A stretch of 64,000 nucleotides of DNA from Pyrocephalus nanus. Taxonomy: Eukaryota; Chordata; Aves; Passeriformes; Tyrannidae. The first letter of the stretch is position 1; every line of letters starts with the position of its first letter. The position numbers and the translations under genes are program-made. Location of the stretch: the NCBI GenBank assembly GCA_038380795.1, contig CM076260.1:74437843-74501842 (forward strand), in the 5' to 3' direction. Of the stretch, positions 1 to 11,909 are shown in pieces. The notes beneath the pieces are model-generated. The model was not told the DNA's origin. It did not search any database and was given only the letters and a program-made list of their open reading frames with translations.

Positions 1-285
1 CTAATGGAAACCTTGTTTGCAGTGTGCTTCACCTGAAAAACAAGTAGGGAGCCAGCAATAACTGGCCTTATCCCCTGTCAGGGTATTTAATGCAGAGGGT
101 TCCTTTAGCACAGACTTACAGCTCGAATGTGGGGGAGCTGCCCTGCCCTGCTGCAGAAGTGCCAGTAGCCCTAAAACCTCAGCTGAGAACAGGGATCAGG
201 GCAGACTGGGCAGGAAAAAATTTTTTTCTGAACCACTGACTTCTTCTACAGGCAGAAAGTTCTTAGCTTCAACAAACCATATTAT
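1..285. other. Unique intergenic sequence, left edge
   Basis: No repeat, RNA gene or convincing open frame is visible. The sequence is ordinary AT-leaning non-coding DNA leading into the short CR1 tail that follows. Confidence 0.5.
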
Positions 286-358
286 GGTTGTCCTGTGCAG
301 GGCCACTAGCTGGATTTGTAGGTCCCTTCCAATTCAGGACATGTAATGATTCTATGAT
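286..358 (+). mobile_element. CR1 LINE, 3' tail fragment
   Basis: The segment reads like the last ~70 bp of an avian CR1 retrotransposon. It has a 'GTGCAGGGCCA' stretch, then 'GGTCCCTTCCAA', then the terminal 'ATTCTATGAT' motif at about 349-358. CR1 elements are non-LTR retrotransposons that are usually heavily 5'-truncated and end in short ATTCTATG-like repeats rather than poly-A. Only the 3' untranslated tail is left, so nothing is encoded. The left boundary is approximate because the sequence diverges gradually. Confidence 0.72.
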
Positions 359-1888
359 ATGCTCTGAACTGGTGAGAGTTTATCCCTTCCCAGTCTCTAC
401 TAGCCTCCCCAGTGTGGAGTCACAACTTCACTTCTCACACGATGAATCATATCTCCAGCAAGCCTAAAAGGCCATTAAATTCAGTGCCAGCCTGATTTCT
501 CTGCTTTCAGCGCGGTCAGCAGCAGAGAGCATCCCCTGCTTGGGGCCAGTCCTCTCCCAGCCCATGTGCTCAGGGCCTGCTCACCCTCCCCTCACATGCA
601 GGTGGCCGCTGCTGTGCCAATTAGTATTAGTTCTGATTTTGCTTCCTATTGTGAACATGTGCATTTGGGACAGAAACCAAACAGCCTGCCTGACTTCACT
701 GAGCAGCCAGGTCCCAAAACAGCTGATGTTGCATTATCTTCAAGGATCACATCTGAATACTGGCTTATTAGTTACCTGTCCTCTGGCCATTCAGAGCAAA
801 CAAAACAGAAATCATTCATAGTCTCTGAAGAGCTGCTCGTTTCTAAGTTCAGGGCTCACCTGCATTCTTTGTCTTCCAACACCAGAAAAATGTTTGCTTT
901 CCACTTAGAGACAGCACTTTGCTGTTTTGAAAAGCAGGTCTTGAATGCCAATTTTCCAGGTAGCTAGGTTAGGACTACCATACATTTCAGTTTAGGCCAG
1001 AATAGTGTAGTTTTTCTCATGATGATGAGCTTAACACTTCTGCCTGATAGCACAGTGCAGCAGGTAACATTTATAGACCCAGTGTGTACATTGATACTCT
1101 GGGCTGCTACCACCTCCCACATTGTGCCTAGACAACAACAGAAACCCACATGCCAAAACTCGCTCAGATAATAGCATTTCCTGGGAAAATGCAGGACTGT
1201 CCTTGTCCTCCATGGCAGCTCCTTAGTGTCTTCACCTCTGGCTGCCAAATGTAACAGCATGACCTGGGGGCTAGAGTAAAGACCCTGCTTATCTTCCATT
1301 TGTGGAACTTGGACTCCACAGATAAAAATAGCAGAGAACAGAAAAAACACTGCTCCCCTTCCAAACAGAGGCAAACATCTGTGACTGTATTTTCTCAGTT
1401 ACATCTCACTATCATCTGAGATTCTATCCCAAGAGGAATACAATAGCTGTATTTCTCCTATAGTGTCTCCTGTTTGTCTTCCAGGAGTCAAAGAGGCTCT
1501 GCTGGTTTTCCAAAGAGAGGAGTGCTCAAGCTTCTCACCCATTTCTGAGGAAGCTGAAGGTGCTATGACCTGTGAAGATGAGAATCCTTCAGGTCAGGTG
1601 CTTACATACATACTTTGAGTCAAGTTTGTTCAATTTAACAGAATCCTGGATCAGGGCTCAGGAGGTCAACAGTGAAGGGTTGAAGAAAATGACTGCAGAG
1701 CAGAAAAAGGCTTGGTTGTCCCAGGAAGAGCCGTTCCCCAGAAGGGCTGGCAACAAGCAGAGTCAAGTGGAGTGCAAGGTTCTGTTTTTTGACCATCCAT
1801 TGTCACATGGGAAACATCTCTATTTTCAAGAACTATTTCATAGACGATACTCAGTGAACTAGTGACGGCAAAATCCTCCAAGTGTCTT
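359..1888. other. Unique sequence without a supported gene
   Basis: Several short open frames overlap each other on both strands (540-967 plus; 964-1374 minus; 1572-1862 plus). None has recognisable domains and some lack a true ATG; the one at 540 starts with TTG. Overlap of unrelated frames on opposite strands is what chance gives. No repeat is seen until the CR1 fragment at 1889. Confidence 0.5.
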
Positions 1889-2160
1889 AGAGTCAGAGAA
1901 TCAACCAGATTGGGAAATACCTTCAAGATCATCAAGTCCAACCCTTGATCCAACACCTCCATAGTTACTAGACTATGGCACTAAGTGCGACATCCAGTCT
2001 CATCTTAAAATCCTCCAGGGATGGTGAATCTGCCACTTCTCTGGGCAGCCCATTCCAATGTCTTATTACTTTCTCTGTAAAAAAATGTCCTTCTAATATC
2101 CAACCTAAACCTCCCCCGTCAGAGCTTAAGACCATAAGCTTCAACCATTTAATCTGACTT
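1889..2160 (-). mobile_element. CR1 LINE, 3' fragment with C-terminal end of ORF2
   Basis: Read on the minus strand this is the end of a CR1 element. The encoded piece contains 'HWNGLPREVADSPSLEDF' followed by 'KMRLDVALSAIV', which matches the conserved C-terminus of CR1 ORF2 (the protein that carries endonuclease and reverse transcriptase), and the 3' untranslated tail follows at the low-coordinate side (about 1889-1975). The reverse-complemented tail 'AGAGAATCAACCAG' marks the element's 3' end. The catalytic domains are absent through 5' truncation, so it is a dead fragment. The right (5') boundary near 2160 is where similarity fades and could be off by tens of bases. Confidence 0.9.
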
Positions 2161-4432
2161 TGAGACCTTTCAGATTGATTTCCCAGGTATTGTTGCACTT
2201 GCTTGTGGCACCTGTAAAAGAACTTCAATTGTAGGCTTTTGTTCCATCTCTAAAGTCAGCTCAAGAGTCATCTCTTATATTTTCTCTTTTATTCTAGTTA
2301 CAGTGAAAAGGATACTTCAGAGCTTTTTTTTGCAATGCTGACATCAAAAGACCATATAAGATTAGCAAAGTAGGTGCTTGCTATACAGCCTTAAGGACTC
2401 CAGAAAGCTTCTTCCTCATTTAGCTGCTATATTCAGCTCTCAAACACTGAGTAGTCTGTCTTAGATAGACAGATATCAAGGGTAGATAGAGAAAGGACAG
2501 ACCTGAAAGGACCAAGGGGCTGCCCAATTCCTTACCATACAGAACTGTAGTAGGTTTCAAGTCAGAGCTTTAATCTGTCCCAAACATACACAGAAATCGC
2601 AGCTGGTGAGGGGAGCAGGTCAGAGATAATATGGCCCTCTTCCCCTTCCTTCACTGGCTCAGTCACAGACAGAGCATCTGCAACAACTTAATTTCCCTTG
2701 GTGTGCTGCAGCCCCCTTTGGCTGCACACAGACCGTGTGGTCAGCATCTGCTGCCTTTCCTTACAAGTTCATGGCATGCTTTCAGCCAATCATCTCAGTG
2801 CCTATGATTGCGGGCTTTCAAAGTCTTTTACAACTGTGTACAAGATGGATCCTCAAACCCAAAGTTGAGACAAGACCTATATGCTAAATTCCATATACTG
2901 TCCAGATGAGAAATTGAACCTGGCTCTTCTGACAAGAAAAGCTAGGTACAAAACTTCAAAGGACCCACGTCCTTTCAAAAGCCAGAGCATTACATCTTCC
3001 TAAGGAGATCAAATGATTAAGTCTCTATTGAGGAATGTTGTTATTTTGAACATACTTTTTTGCACCATTTCAAACCCAAGGTAGGATGTAAACGATTTCA
3101 GTGTACTACACATTTTTACTCCTGCAGAGCATCACCCATAAGTTATGAAGGAGCATGGTCTTGAAATTGCACACTAGAAACCCATCAAAAGCACAGTTGC
3201 GTAAAGATTTTTCTCTTAAAAGAAATAGTAGCCTAAAGCATGAATTTCATCCTTAGTGTTAACTTTTGAATTCTTTCACACACAAGGTGCATAGCTCAGA
3301 GGAATCTGATGTAAACAGGAAGAGGATGCAAGATATATAAACACAGAACTGCCAGAGACTGACGCGAGCTACAGCATGTCAACCACAGACGACTTTTCAT
3401 CCCTTAAATTCCTACTTCTCAAAGTTTCCTTCTGCAGACAGGCCCTTCCTCCTTTGTTAGCACCTCCTGTTTGGTTTCCTTTGCCACCAGCTCAGAGGAA
3501 CACCCAAGCACACCCTACAAACATGCTCCAGCAAGGAATTAACTCATCTGGCACTGGGCACCAGATGGATAAAATTTCCCTTTCCAGAAGGGGCAGGGGG
3601 ACACTGTTCTGTGCATCAATGTGCTGTCATCGCTGGGAGGTGGCTGTGGATCCTTGAAGGCAGGAAGGGATCTAGTGAAGAACAGGAGAAGAGAGGCAAA
3701 AAATTGAAACCAGAGTGTTCACTTGCTGAAAGACCCTGGTGGCATGCAACCTTCTGGAGACCAGGGCTCTGACTCCAAAGCCATGGGCAGAAAGCGTTGC
3801 CTCCAAAACCTGGCCTCACACCAGCTCATCTTGATAACCCACATGTTAGGACACTCTTGTTGTGGTCCTGTGCCTCAGCTGGGTTTAGGCCAGAGTTCAG
3901 CATGCCACCCCCTGGTGGCACACCCCTCCACTTCTGTCTGCAGGTTCAGTTTTCACCAATAGGAGTTCATGCTCTAGAGCATTGCAATTTGCTCAAGGTT
4001 GTGGTTACAAGACCCCAGTAGGGCTTATGGTATTTTCATTTGCTTAAGCCTGAAATAAATGAAGAAGCCTGGACAGGAAATCCCAAACATTAGGCTAAGG
4101 ATCTGGGAAATCTATCATGGGGTTTTCTCTAAAAGCCTGAGAGCCATTCTGCTCCTTTAGCACGTGCAGAGTCTCAGCTCCTACAGTTAAAAGCCCCTCT
4201 TCTATCTAAATGCTTCCTCCACACACTTGGCCTTCCTGGCCTTGCATAACTTGGGGTTTCCTTTTCACCCTTCTCACTTCATGGTGCAGCATAGTAGAAA
4301 ACTCTTCTAGGTAAGGAGGAGAGAGGCTTTATCCCCCTTTGACAGAACCAGCAGGCCAAGAGATCACCCTGGGCAGATGTTTGTGCTCTTATGACTGCAG
4401 AGCAGCTCATGGTTAGCAAGAATAAATACACA
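2161..4432. other. Unique sequence; one promoter-like spot
   Basis: There is no repeat or recognisable gene. The only point of note is a TATATAA box at 3334-3340, followed 36 bases later by an ATG (3376) with A at -3 that opens a 93-codon frame (3376-3657). The predicted peptide, rich in Pro, Leu and Ser, matches nothing I know. Frames at 3616-4021 on both strands are overlapping chance frames. Confidence 0.4.
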
Positions 4433-4486
4433 AAAACAAAACAAAAAAAAAAAAAAAAAAAAAAAAACAAACAAAACAAAAAAAAG
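4433..4486 (+). repeat. A-rich tract with A25 run
   Basis: An adenine tract with occasional C (CAAAA-type units) contains an uninterrupted run of 25 A at 4443-4467. No retrogene or SINE body is recognisable immediately upstream, so I treat it as simple low-complexity sequence. On the minus strand it creates spurious phenylalanine-rich frames. Confidence 0.9.
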
Positions 4487-5701
4487 CAAAATCAACAAGA
4501 CCAAAAGGTACATCACAAGTAGCACTGCCATTTAGAAGGCATGTGCATGTGACAATTTGTACAGAATGAGAGGCAGGAGACAGCATTTTGCATTTCACTG
4601 ATAATACAGATGTGAACTGGCCTAGCTCTAGTGGCTTTCATCAGTCATCTAACGCTTCAGCTTAGTTCAGCAAAGGCTACAACTTCTCTTTTTAATGAAA
4701 TTTGTTGTGTTACATATTCATCTTTTCTATGTGCTATGAATCGCTGTCTGGGGAAAAGCTAGCAGGACTAAGTTTCAAGTGAGGGGAAAAAACTAAACCC
4801 AGCAACAAAACCACATTTTCTTGGGGTAATACAGGGCTTTCTTTTAAGGAGGATCTCCAGCAGCTAAGCAATGAGGCACAGGATTTGTTTGCAGGTTTAT
4901 TGAATGGCAGTGCTTGCTAGAAACAACCTGTACGCACAGACTTCTCCAGAACTGTTCTCTACCTGACTGGAGCAACACAGCATGGGCCAGATCACACCCC
5001 ACCCAGCCCATCCTGCAGCTGGCTGTCACCATAGCAGCACAGGGGCATCAAGCAGCTACAGAGCAGGCTGGGACAGTGGCAAGGAAAAGATCCAAGTGCC
5101 AAGTCATCCTTGCTCCTCCCTGTTACTCATTGCTTTTCCAGAAAGCTTTCTGCTCTCACCCAGCAGCAAGAACCAAGTTCTATCACCTTTGAGGGAGCGG
5201 AAAGCTTTCCCCTCCCCACTGACAAGAGCACCTGGGTACAGACTCCTATAAATCACTTTGATGAACTTGGATGAGGGAATCGGTGTTGACAGAGTAAGAG
5301 CCACTGGCCAACACAAAGTTCAGCTCAGATGGAGGCTGAGCTGACTTTCAAGCCTGGTTAACCACAAATATGAATGACAAAGCCTTCCCTTCCTGTGCAT
5401 CTTCTGCCTTCCCCTGGATCCTGCAAGAACAGAGGGTAGATGTAAATGAGGGGCCATCTTTAACTAATTCTAGACTTGAACAGGAGCCAGAAAATACTGG
5501 AAACAGATGTTTTTTTGGGATATAATTTTTTTTCCAAGAAGTTTCCCATCTGCCCAGAGACACTGCTTACCTGAAATATTGCCTGAACTAGCAGAATATT
5601 GCTATTAGAGCTCTGCAGGAAATATTTTTACTATCCTATTAAAAGAAACCTTTATTTTGTATCCCTCCTGAGGAAATCATGCTTTGTTAGTCTTCTTAAT
5701 C
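4487..5701. other. Unique sequence without a supported gene
   Basis: Overlapping frames of 60-92 codons occur on both strands between 4844 and 5563, with no recognisable domain or start context. I see no repeats here. Confidence 0.45.
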
Positions 5702-5792
5702 AAGAAAAGGAAAGCAAAACAAAATAACAAAAAAAAACCACACACACAAAAAACCAAAAAAAACCAACAAAACAAAACAAAATTAATTAAGA
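5702..5792 (+). repeat. A/C-rich low-complexity tract
   Basis: About 90 bp consist of A-rich sequence with CA and CAAAA units, including a short (CA)n stretch near 5740-5748. It yields a lysine/asparagine-rich frame that is not a gene. Confidence 0.85.
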
Positions 5793-5853
5793 AACCACCC
5801 ATGTTTCCCACCATAGCTAGTAGGGAAAGGTTCAAATTCTTTATTTCCCCAAG

Positions 5854-6522
5854 TCAGAGAGGCTTTAGTCTTGCTCTTTCTATATCCCTGATAATCTCAT
5901 AGGTCCCCAAGGCTGCTGATACTTCACTAACAATATTTTTAGAAGTTTTGGACAACGTAAAATTCCCTGCAGGATGGCAACCCACCTGGAGCCTGATCTG
6001 TGCTATAGAGCTGGGATAGGGAAGCTTACAGACTACTTCTTGTGAGTAACTCAGAGCCATAGAAACTGCCAAAACAAAAATGAAAGAGACTTCTACAGTG
6101 TTGACAGAAACATCAGATTGCTTGTAAACCATGTCCTGGGTAACAAAGTGTGAGAGATCACTAGACTTATGCAAAATAGGAAATAACTTACGAAAGACAG
6201 GTAACAAAAGTGCCCTAGCCTGTTGTTCCCACTGTATTTCAGTCCAAATGTATTCATCTTGCTTATGAAACTTGAGAGGGAGTTTCACACCACAGAAATT
6301 CAGGGATTCTTCCAGCTCACACCTGGCTTTGTAAGCTGGGATAGGTGAACCCCATAGGCAAGACAAAACCAGTTTTGCAGCTTTACGTAGGGAAATGGTT
6401 GTACTGATAGGCACGAGCTTTTGAACCAGCAAGGGCGGACATCCAAGCTGTACAACTACTATTATGGCCAGGGTGTTTTGGAAAGACTTCCAAAACTGTT
6501 GAGCTAGAAGAAGAGCTGGAAA
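5854..6522 (-). other. Longest non-repeat open frame (222 codons, no ATG start)
   Basis: On the minus strand a frame is free of stops from just after a TAG (complement at 6523-6525) down to the stop at 5854-5856, 222 codons in all. The first true ATG lies only about 90 codons from the end (peptide 'MVYKQSD'), so it could be translated in full only as part of a spliced exon. A pyrimidine-rich acceptor-like 'TCTTCTTCTAG' (minus strand, about 6507-6517) sits near the open end. The peptide includes 'YIWTEIQWEQQARALLLPVF' and a hydrophobic stretch 'VSFIFVLAVSMAL'. I do not recognise the family. For AT-rich DNA this length is unusual but not impossible by chance. No LTR or LINE similarity was seen. 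Candidate exon, pseudogene relic or chance frame. Confidence 0.25.
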
Positions 6523-9500
6523 CTATTTGTCATACTGCTTTGTAGTTGAACAGGAAATCTGATAAGGCAAAAGTCTACTTCCCTGTGTGCTGTCTCCACT
6601 CCCTGCTTTATTCACATGAGGGGAACACCAGGAATATCCTGGTGCAAGGAATTCTGAAGGTGGTTCCATACAGTATTCAATTAAATGCCACTTTTGCCTT
6701 AGACCTTCGTCTTATATCTTAAGGAATAGCACTGAAGACAACAGGGCATATTTCAAAGCATATAATGCAAATATAATCCAGTGCAAACAGGTTAATATTT
6801 TTGGGTAGAGAAAAAAAATACATTAGTGTTATGGATAGCCAAATCCTAAGACTGAAGTCCTTAGTTCAAGAAAAGAAAAAAAAACCCCTATTCTCAGTGT
6901 CTTTAACCAGCCTGTGAAGCATAAAGGCCTTTTACACAGAAGTTTTCATATAGGCAATTATAAGTGGCAACAGATTTGACCTACAGATCAGAAGCAATAG
7001 ATTCATTTTCCCAATGTAGATTGAATCACATTAGTGCCAACATACCACATCAAGAACTCAAACTATAGGCAATCTTTTCCATGACAAACTGAAACAGAAT
7101 TGCACATGCTCACACAAAGGGTCTTTTATACAACTTCCCCAGATCCAACTAAGAAAGCACCAGAAATTAAACAAAATATTAGTTCATCCATCATCTGTTA
7201 CTAAATACATAAATCAAGTTGTCTCAAATATCTATCATCTCTGTTTTAAAATAATAAAAAGACATCGTATGATTTTTGAGGGGTTATACCTAGCCACACA
7301 TTTTATTTTTGACTGGCAATGCTAATGTAACTTTAGAGCAGTTAAAGGCAGTTCTACGTAAAACTGGAATAACTCTTTATAAAATCCACAAAATCCTAAT
7401 TTGCATATGCTACTCAAAGAAAAAATATTTTCAAATGGGCAGGTTGAGGGTTGTTTTTCTGCCGTCATGAAAGAAGTTGAAAAAACAAATTATATTTTTA
7501 TTATTTGTTCACAGGGACATTTACTAGAGCTCATTAAAATGTGTCCACAAAGTCACGACCAGACCTTGACATCACTCACTCTGACAGTTCACGCTTCATG
7601 GAGAGTCTCTGTGCCCTCTTCAAACTACAGAGAAAACTACAGAGAAAAAAAGAATAAATCTATGGGTTTAATAAAGGTGGAGGGGGGAAAGTCATTGACC
7701 CATGGGCTTGTGGTGGAAGTTTCCGAAGGTTCCAAAACTTGACAAATTCATTTAAGTTAACATCTCCCAACAGAAACCCAACCTACCTGAAAAACTACTA
7801 TCTTAAATGGAATACCTAGAAGATAGTCTGTTTTTTTAAAACTGTGTTCAGGCATCCCTTTGATCAACCTTCCTGTTCACCATTTGCATGGCTGGGGCAG
7901 TTTGAAGCCAGAAATTTTGCTATGCAGCCCCTTAAGACTCAGGCTTTATTATCACATGCTCACAAGTTGCCCATTATCACTGCTAGAAGCCAGGAGAGCC
8001 AGTATCCCTCTCTGAGCCAAAGTGACATGGTTATGTTTTGATTTCAACTGAATTACCAACAGAATAGAAGCTACAGCACAGAGACAAGATATGCACAGCA
8101 CAACTGTGGCAGTGGTCATACACCAGCAGGTCAATGCTTCCTCTTCCTCAATTTAAAGTCTTCCCAGAAATACCTCTCTGCTTCATGGCTCTGAGCCAGT
8201 GCATGGGAACTCACACCATTCATTCAGGCAGAACCCCAAGAATGAGGGAGAAGTTTTGCTTTCTGAGAAACAGATTGAGACTCCACCAACAGGGACAAAG
8301 TTAGTTTCTGGAAGCAGCACCAGCTGGAAAGGCTGTAGGAGTTGGGGTTTAAGGAAAGGGAAATACCACGTCCCAGGAGGACACAGCCTCTTCACATGAA
8401 AGAGATCTAAAAGCTGAGATTAAAAAACAGTTCAAAAGGAGCAATTCCTTTTTCAAAGGAGAAGGGAGAAGTCACCTCAGGCCAAACCAAGAACAGCTCT
8501 TCCAGCAGACCTATTTCAGCATGGTCAGGACCAGTCTCTCCAAGCAAAAGGGATGTATGCCTAGACCTCAACGGGGTCCAGAAAAGTCTGACTAGAAGAA
8601 GATTACTCTCAAATTTAACTCTACTGCAAACTTCAATAACAGAGCACCAGAGTTTCAACATGCAAAGGTAAAACTCCCTCATCTGAAAGCAATACTTTTC
8701 AAAGAACTCTGCCACTAAGGCAGCTAAAGGGATGCTCAGATACGATTAGTAAGGGCATAAACACTTTAAGCAGTCACCTTTTACCATGTTCTCTTCTGTT
8801 AATTGTAGTCAAGCTCCTGCAGAACGGTTTAGTGGGTAGAAATGAACACTCACCATTAATTTCTTTTTTTCAGATATCTATGAAGCTCAGTCCAGAAAAC
8901 TGCCTCTGCAGCTCTTGGCACCTACAGCAGGCACAGCTTCACAACACTTCACCATCAGCCACCCAAAGGCAGTCAGGATTTACCTCACTTCTCAACAGGA
9001 CTGACCTCCTCTCTCTGGGCTGTACAGCCAGAGAGCCCATGCAGAAGCACCTTATCACTAGTGACAGCTGGTGAGCATTCACCACAACTGTAAACCCTGA
9101 GAATAATTACAGCTTTGACTACCACACTGGTAAATTAAATTACCTCCTTCAGGTGGCCTAAATGAACAAAAATGTCCCATCCTCATATGCACAGAGCATA
9201 GGGAATTTATAAAACGAAAACAAAAGCCCCCCAAACAAACAAAAAACTCCACAACAAAAAAACCCAAAACTGTCTAGAAAGAAGACAACACTAGCAGCCT
9301 AAGTTAACAGCTAAATTTGCCATACTGCTAAAAGTCTTGGTGCTTGTCCTAATCCCATTTCTTTTCAGGGTCTCTGCACAACAAAGGATTCAGTTCTGCA
9401 TATTCTAGAAACTGCTTTATACCCAGAGCTGAAGGAGATCATTGTTTTGGAAAGGTCTGTATTTCACCTGGAAGGATGAGCTGCTTTTAAGTAGAGCTTG

Positions 9501-11367
9501 CTAATGTGACAAAGCTGTGGCACAGAGGACTTCACCAGTGCTCCTTGGGGAAGTAACTCCTTTCCTTTTCAGCCTCCAAGGGAGCTGTCTCAGCTCTGAT
9601 GGCTGCCCCAGAGCTGGTTCTGCAGTGCTGGGAGGGAGCCATGGGCACCAAAGCAATCTCCTTACTCTTCCTTTTTCCCCCTTTGTCTTGGAAAGGCCTT
9701 TTTACTATAAAGCTGAAGACTCCAACTCTAGCTAGTGTGATACTACAGGTTATGCCACTCTCAATTCAAACATAGTAATGCTGTTGAAATAGAAGCATCC
9801 TGCCCTGCTACCCCTGATTCTTGGAGACAGAAATGAGGCCACAGCAATAGTTATTTTCTGGGTTTGGGTCCACAGGAATTCCTGGGAGCTCAGCACCCTG
9901 CTCCTGGGGGTGATCCCCAGCCAGATCCCTGTCAGTTCGAAGCTCATGAGCTGTTGAAATCTCAAAGAGAAAACACAATTGTTTTATTTTATATCAAGGT
10001 TCCTGTGTGTCTCATGCTCCATGTAACGAAATGCTGTGATTTTTAATGGCTTAAAGGGTGTTTCCTCAGAGCAGGACTTTATAAACAGGTTGATTGTTTG
10101 AAATAAATTCAACTATGGAGCCACAGAAATTCCCCTTACTACATTTTTTGAGTTCTGAATCACCATCTGGAGGAGCCACCTGGATGCAGGGGAGGCCAAG
10201 GGATCAAGTTTAGATTGGAGGTCTTACTTGAGAAGAACTAAAGTTAGGTGAGAGGAATCCCAACCAATAAACTGCAACAGCTGCTGAGAGTATTTCGGGA
10301 GCAACCACCAAAGGAAATATAACATGAGTTTTTTGTCAGGGTGCACTGCTTCATTTAGAAATTAAGCTTTACAGTCCTGTTCCTGTTTTGGAACTCCTTT
10401 AACTACATGAGATGCAGGATGTACTTCAGTTCATCAGCTCGAAGGAAAAATAGGTGCCTCAATCCCAGTGATTTCAGCAGGAGCTGAAATCTCATAACTC
10501 TGGGGCTTAGGAATCCATTTAGTTTCCCTCTTCAGTGACCAGTTTTTCTGTATACATAACTAATTGGAACAAAATCGGTAGATTCCATGATTTTTTTTTT
10601 AAGCAGGATTCACTGAGATTTGGGGGAAAAAACCCCTCTCCTATTACATGTGGATCTGCCAGTGGACTGAAGGAGATGTTGCTCCCTGCATTGTCACCCA
10701 TGGCTGAGCAGACCAGTCCAGGCACTGGGAGGCAGCAGTGGCTGAGTGCTGGGCAGAGCTACTTCTGCACTCTGCAGCTAACCTGTCTGTGACCTGCTCT
10801 GCTGCATCCCTTTTGTCGGCTGACATTGCCAAACTTAATGTAAACTTTGTAGAATTTTTTTTTTCTCTCATATCCTTTTCTATCCATCCACACTTACCAC
10901 TATTGCTGGGTAGCAGTGATAAATAAATTAACAGATTATGCTATCTGTGAGCTCTGAAATTACCTACTGTAAGCAGTCATCCTACAAGTCCTGTTACTAC
11001 TTTGATATCTAACTGGTTTGTATGCTGGGGGTTTTTCTCTGTTTTATTCCCCTTTGTGCATACAGAAAAACAGGGCAGTAGTAGATAATTGACCAAATAG
11101 TTTTATGAAAACTACATCTGTGTGCAGTGAAAAGGCTCTGTGCACACAGCCCCTGAACAGTAGATCAGCTGTTGACACTGTTATATTAATTTTTGGGATG
11201 TACCTGGGCTATCCTGTCTACTTTTGCTTACTCTGAACACTGTAAAGTTCACATGTGAGACCCTCTGGAAAGAAATGTCATTCCCTAAACAGCATTTATT
11301 GTAAACATCAATAAAAATTTACTTCTACACTTGATACAAACTGGGTTGAGGTGAAAGATTTTTAAAA
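6523..11367. other. Unique AT-rich sequence without a supported gene
   Basis: About 4.8 kb show no recognisable repeat body or gene. Frames of 60-113 codons (for example 7401-7742 plus, 8407-8715 minus) are isolated and without known domains. The stretch contains many short A runs but no tandem array. Confidence 0.45.
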
Positions 11368-11394
11368 ATTATATTATTATTATTATTATTATTT
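11368..11394 (+). repeat. (TTA)n microsatellite
   Basis: A trinucleotide array of ATT/TTA units, about eight copies, lies in AT-rich DNA. It is likely polymorphic in length. Confidence 0.92.
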
Positions 11395-11519
11395 AGAAAT
11401 TAGGAAGAAGAAAAAAGATCATTTTAACTATGAAAGATTTTTAACTTAAACTTTTCTTATTTTAAGTGGCAAGGAAAGAAAAACAACCAAACAAAACCCA
11501 AACCTATAAATGACCCAGG

Positions 11520-11536
11520 AAAAAAAAAAAAAAAAA
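11520..11536 (+). repeat. A17 homopolymer
   Basis: An uninterrupted run of 17 adenines with no recognisable retrogene body before it. Confidence 0.9.
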
Positions 11537-11848
11537 GATTAGTCATGCCTCACTCATGACAGCAGATTAAGAGAGATCTTGGACTTGATCATTTACTTGC
11601 CAAATGAGACAATGTGGAGCTGTGAAGTTAAAAATGTCTCCAAAATTTTAATTCCCTGAAATGTCATTTTTATTTATTACTGGCATTAAACCAATGAAAG
11701 GGTGTAGGAAACAGTGGTTAGACAGTAATCTAACCGTAGCAGACTCCCAAGTATTCACCAGATATTTGGGTAAACCAGCTGCCTGTCAGGCATGGCTTCA
11801 TACATCTTCTGGATCCAGCTCTGCACAGATGGCTGAAGCTTTCTGCTT

Positions 11849-11909
11849 ATAACATAACATATAGCATAACATAACATATAACATAACATAACATAGTATA
11901 GCATAACAT
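11849..11909 (+). repeat. Imperfect (CATAA)n pentanucleotide array
   Basis: About 60 bp consist of ATAAC/CATAA units interrupted by ATAG and ATAT variants, roughly a dozen degenerate copies. It lies just after the end of a chance frame (11661-11852). Confidence 0.9.

Noticed and set aside
4433..4486. Poly-A tract as the tail of a processed pseudogene
   Set aside because: No gene-like body or target duplication could be seen on either side.
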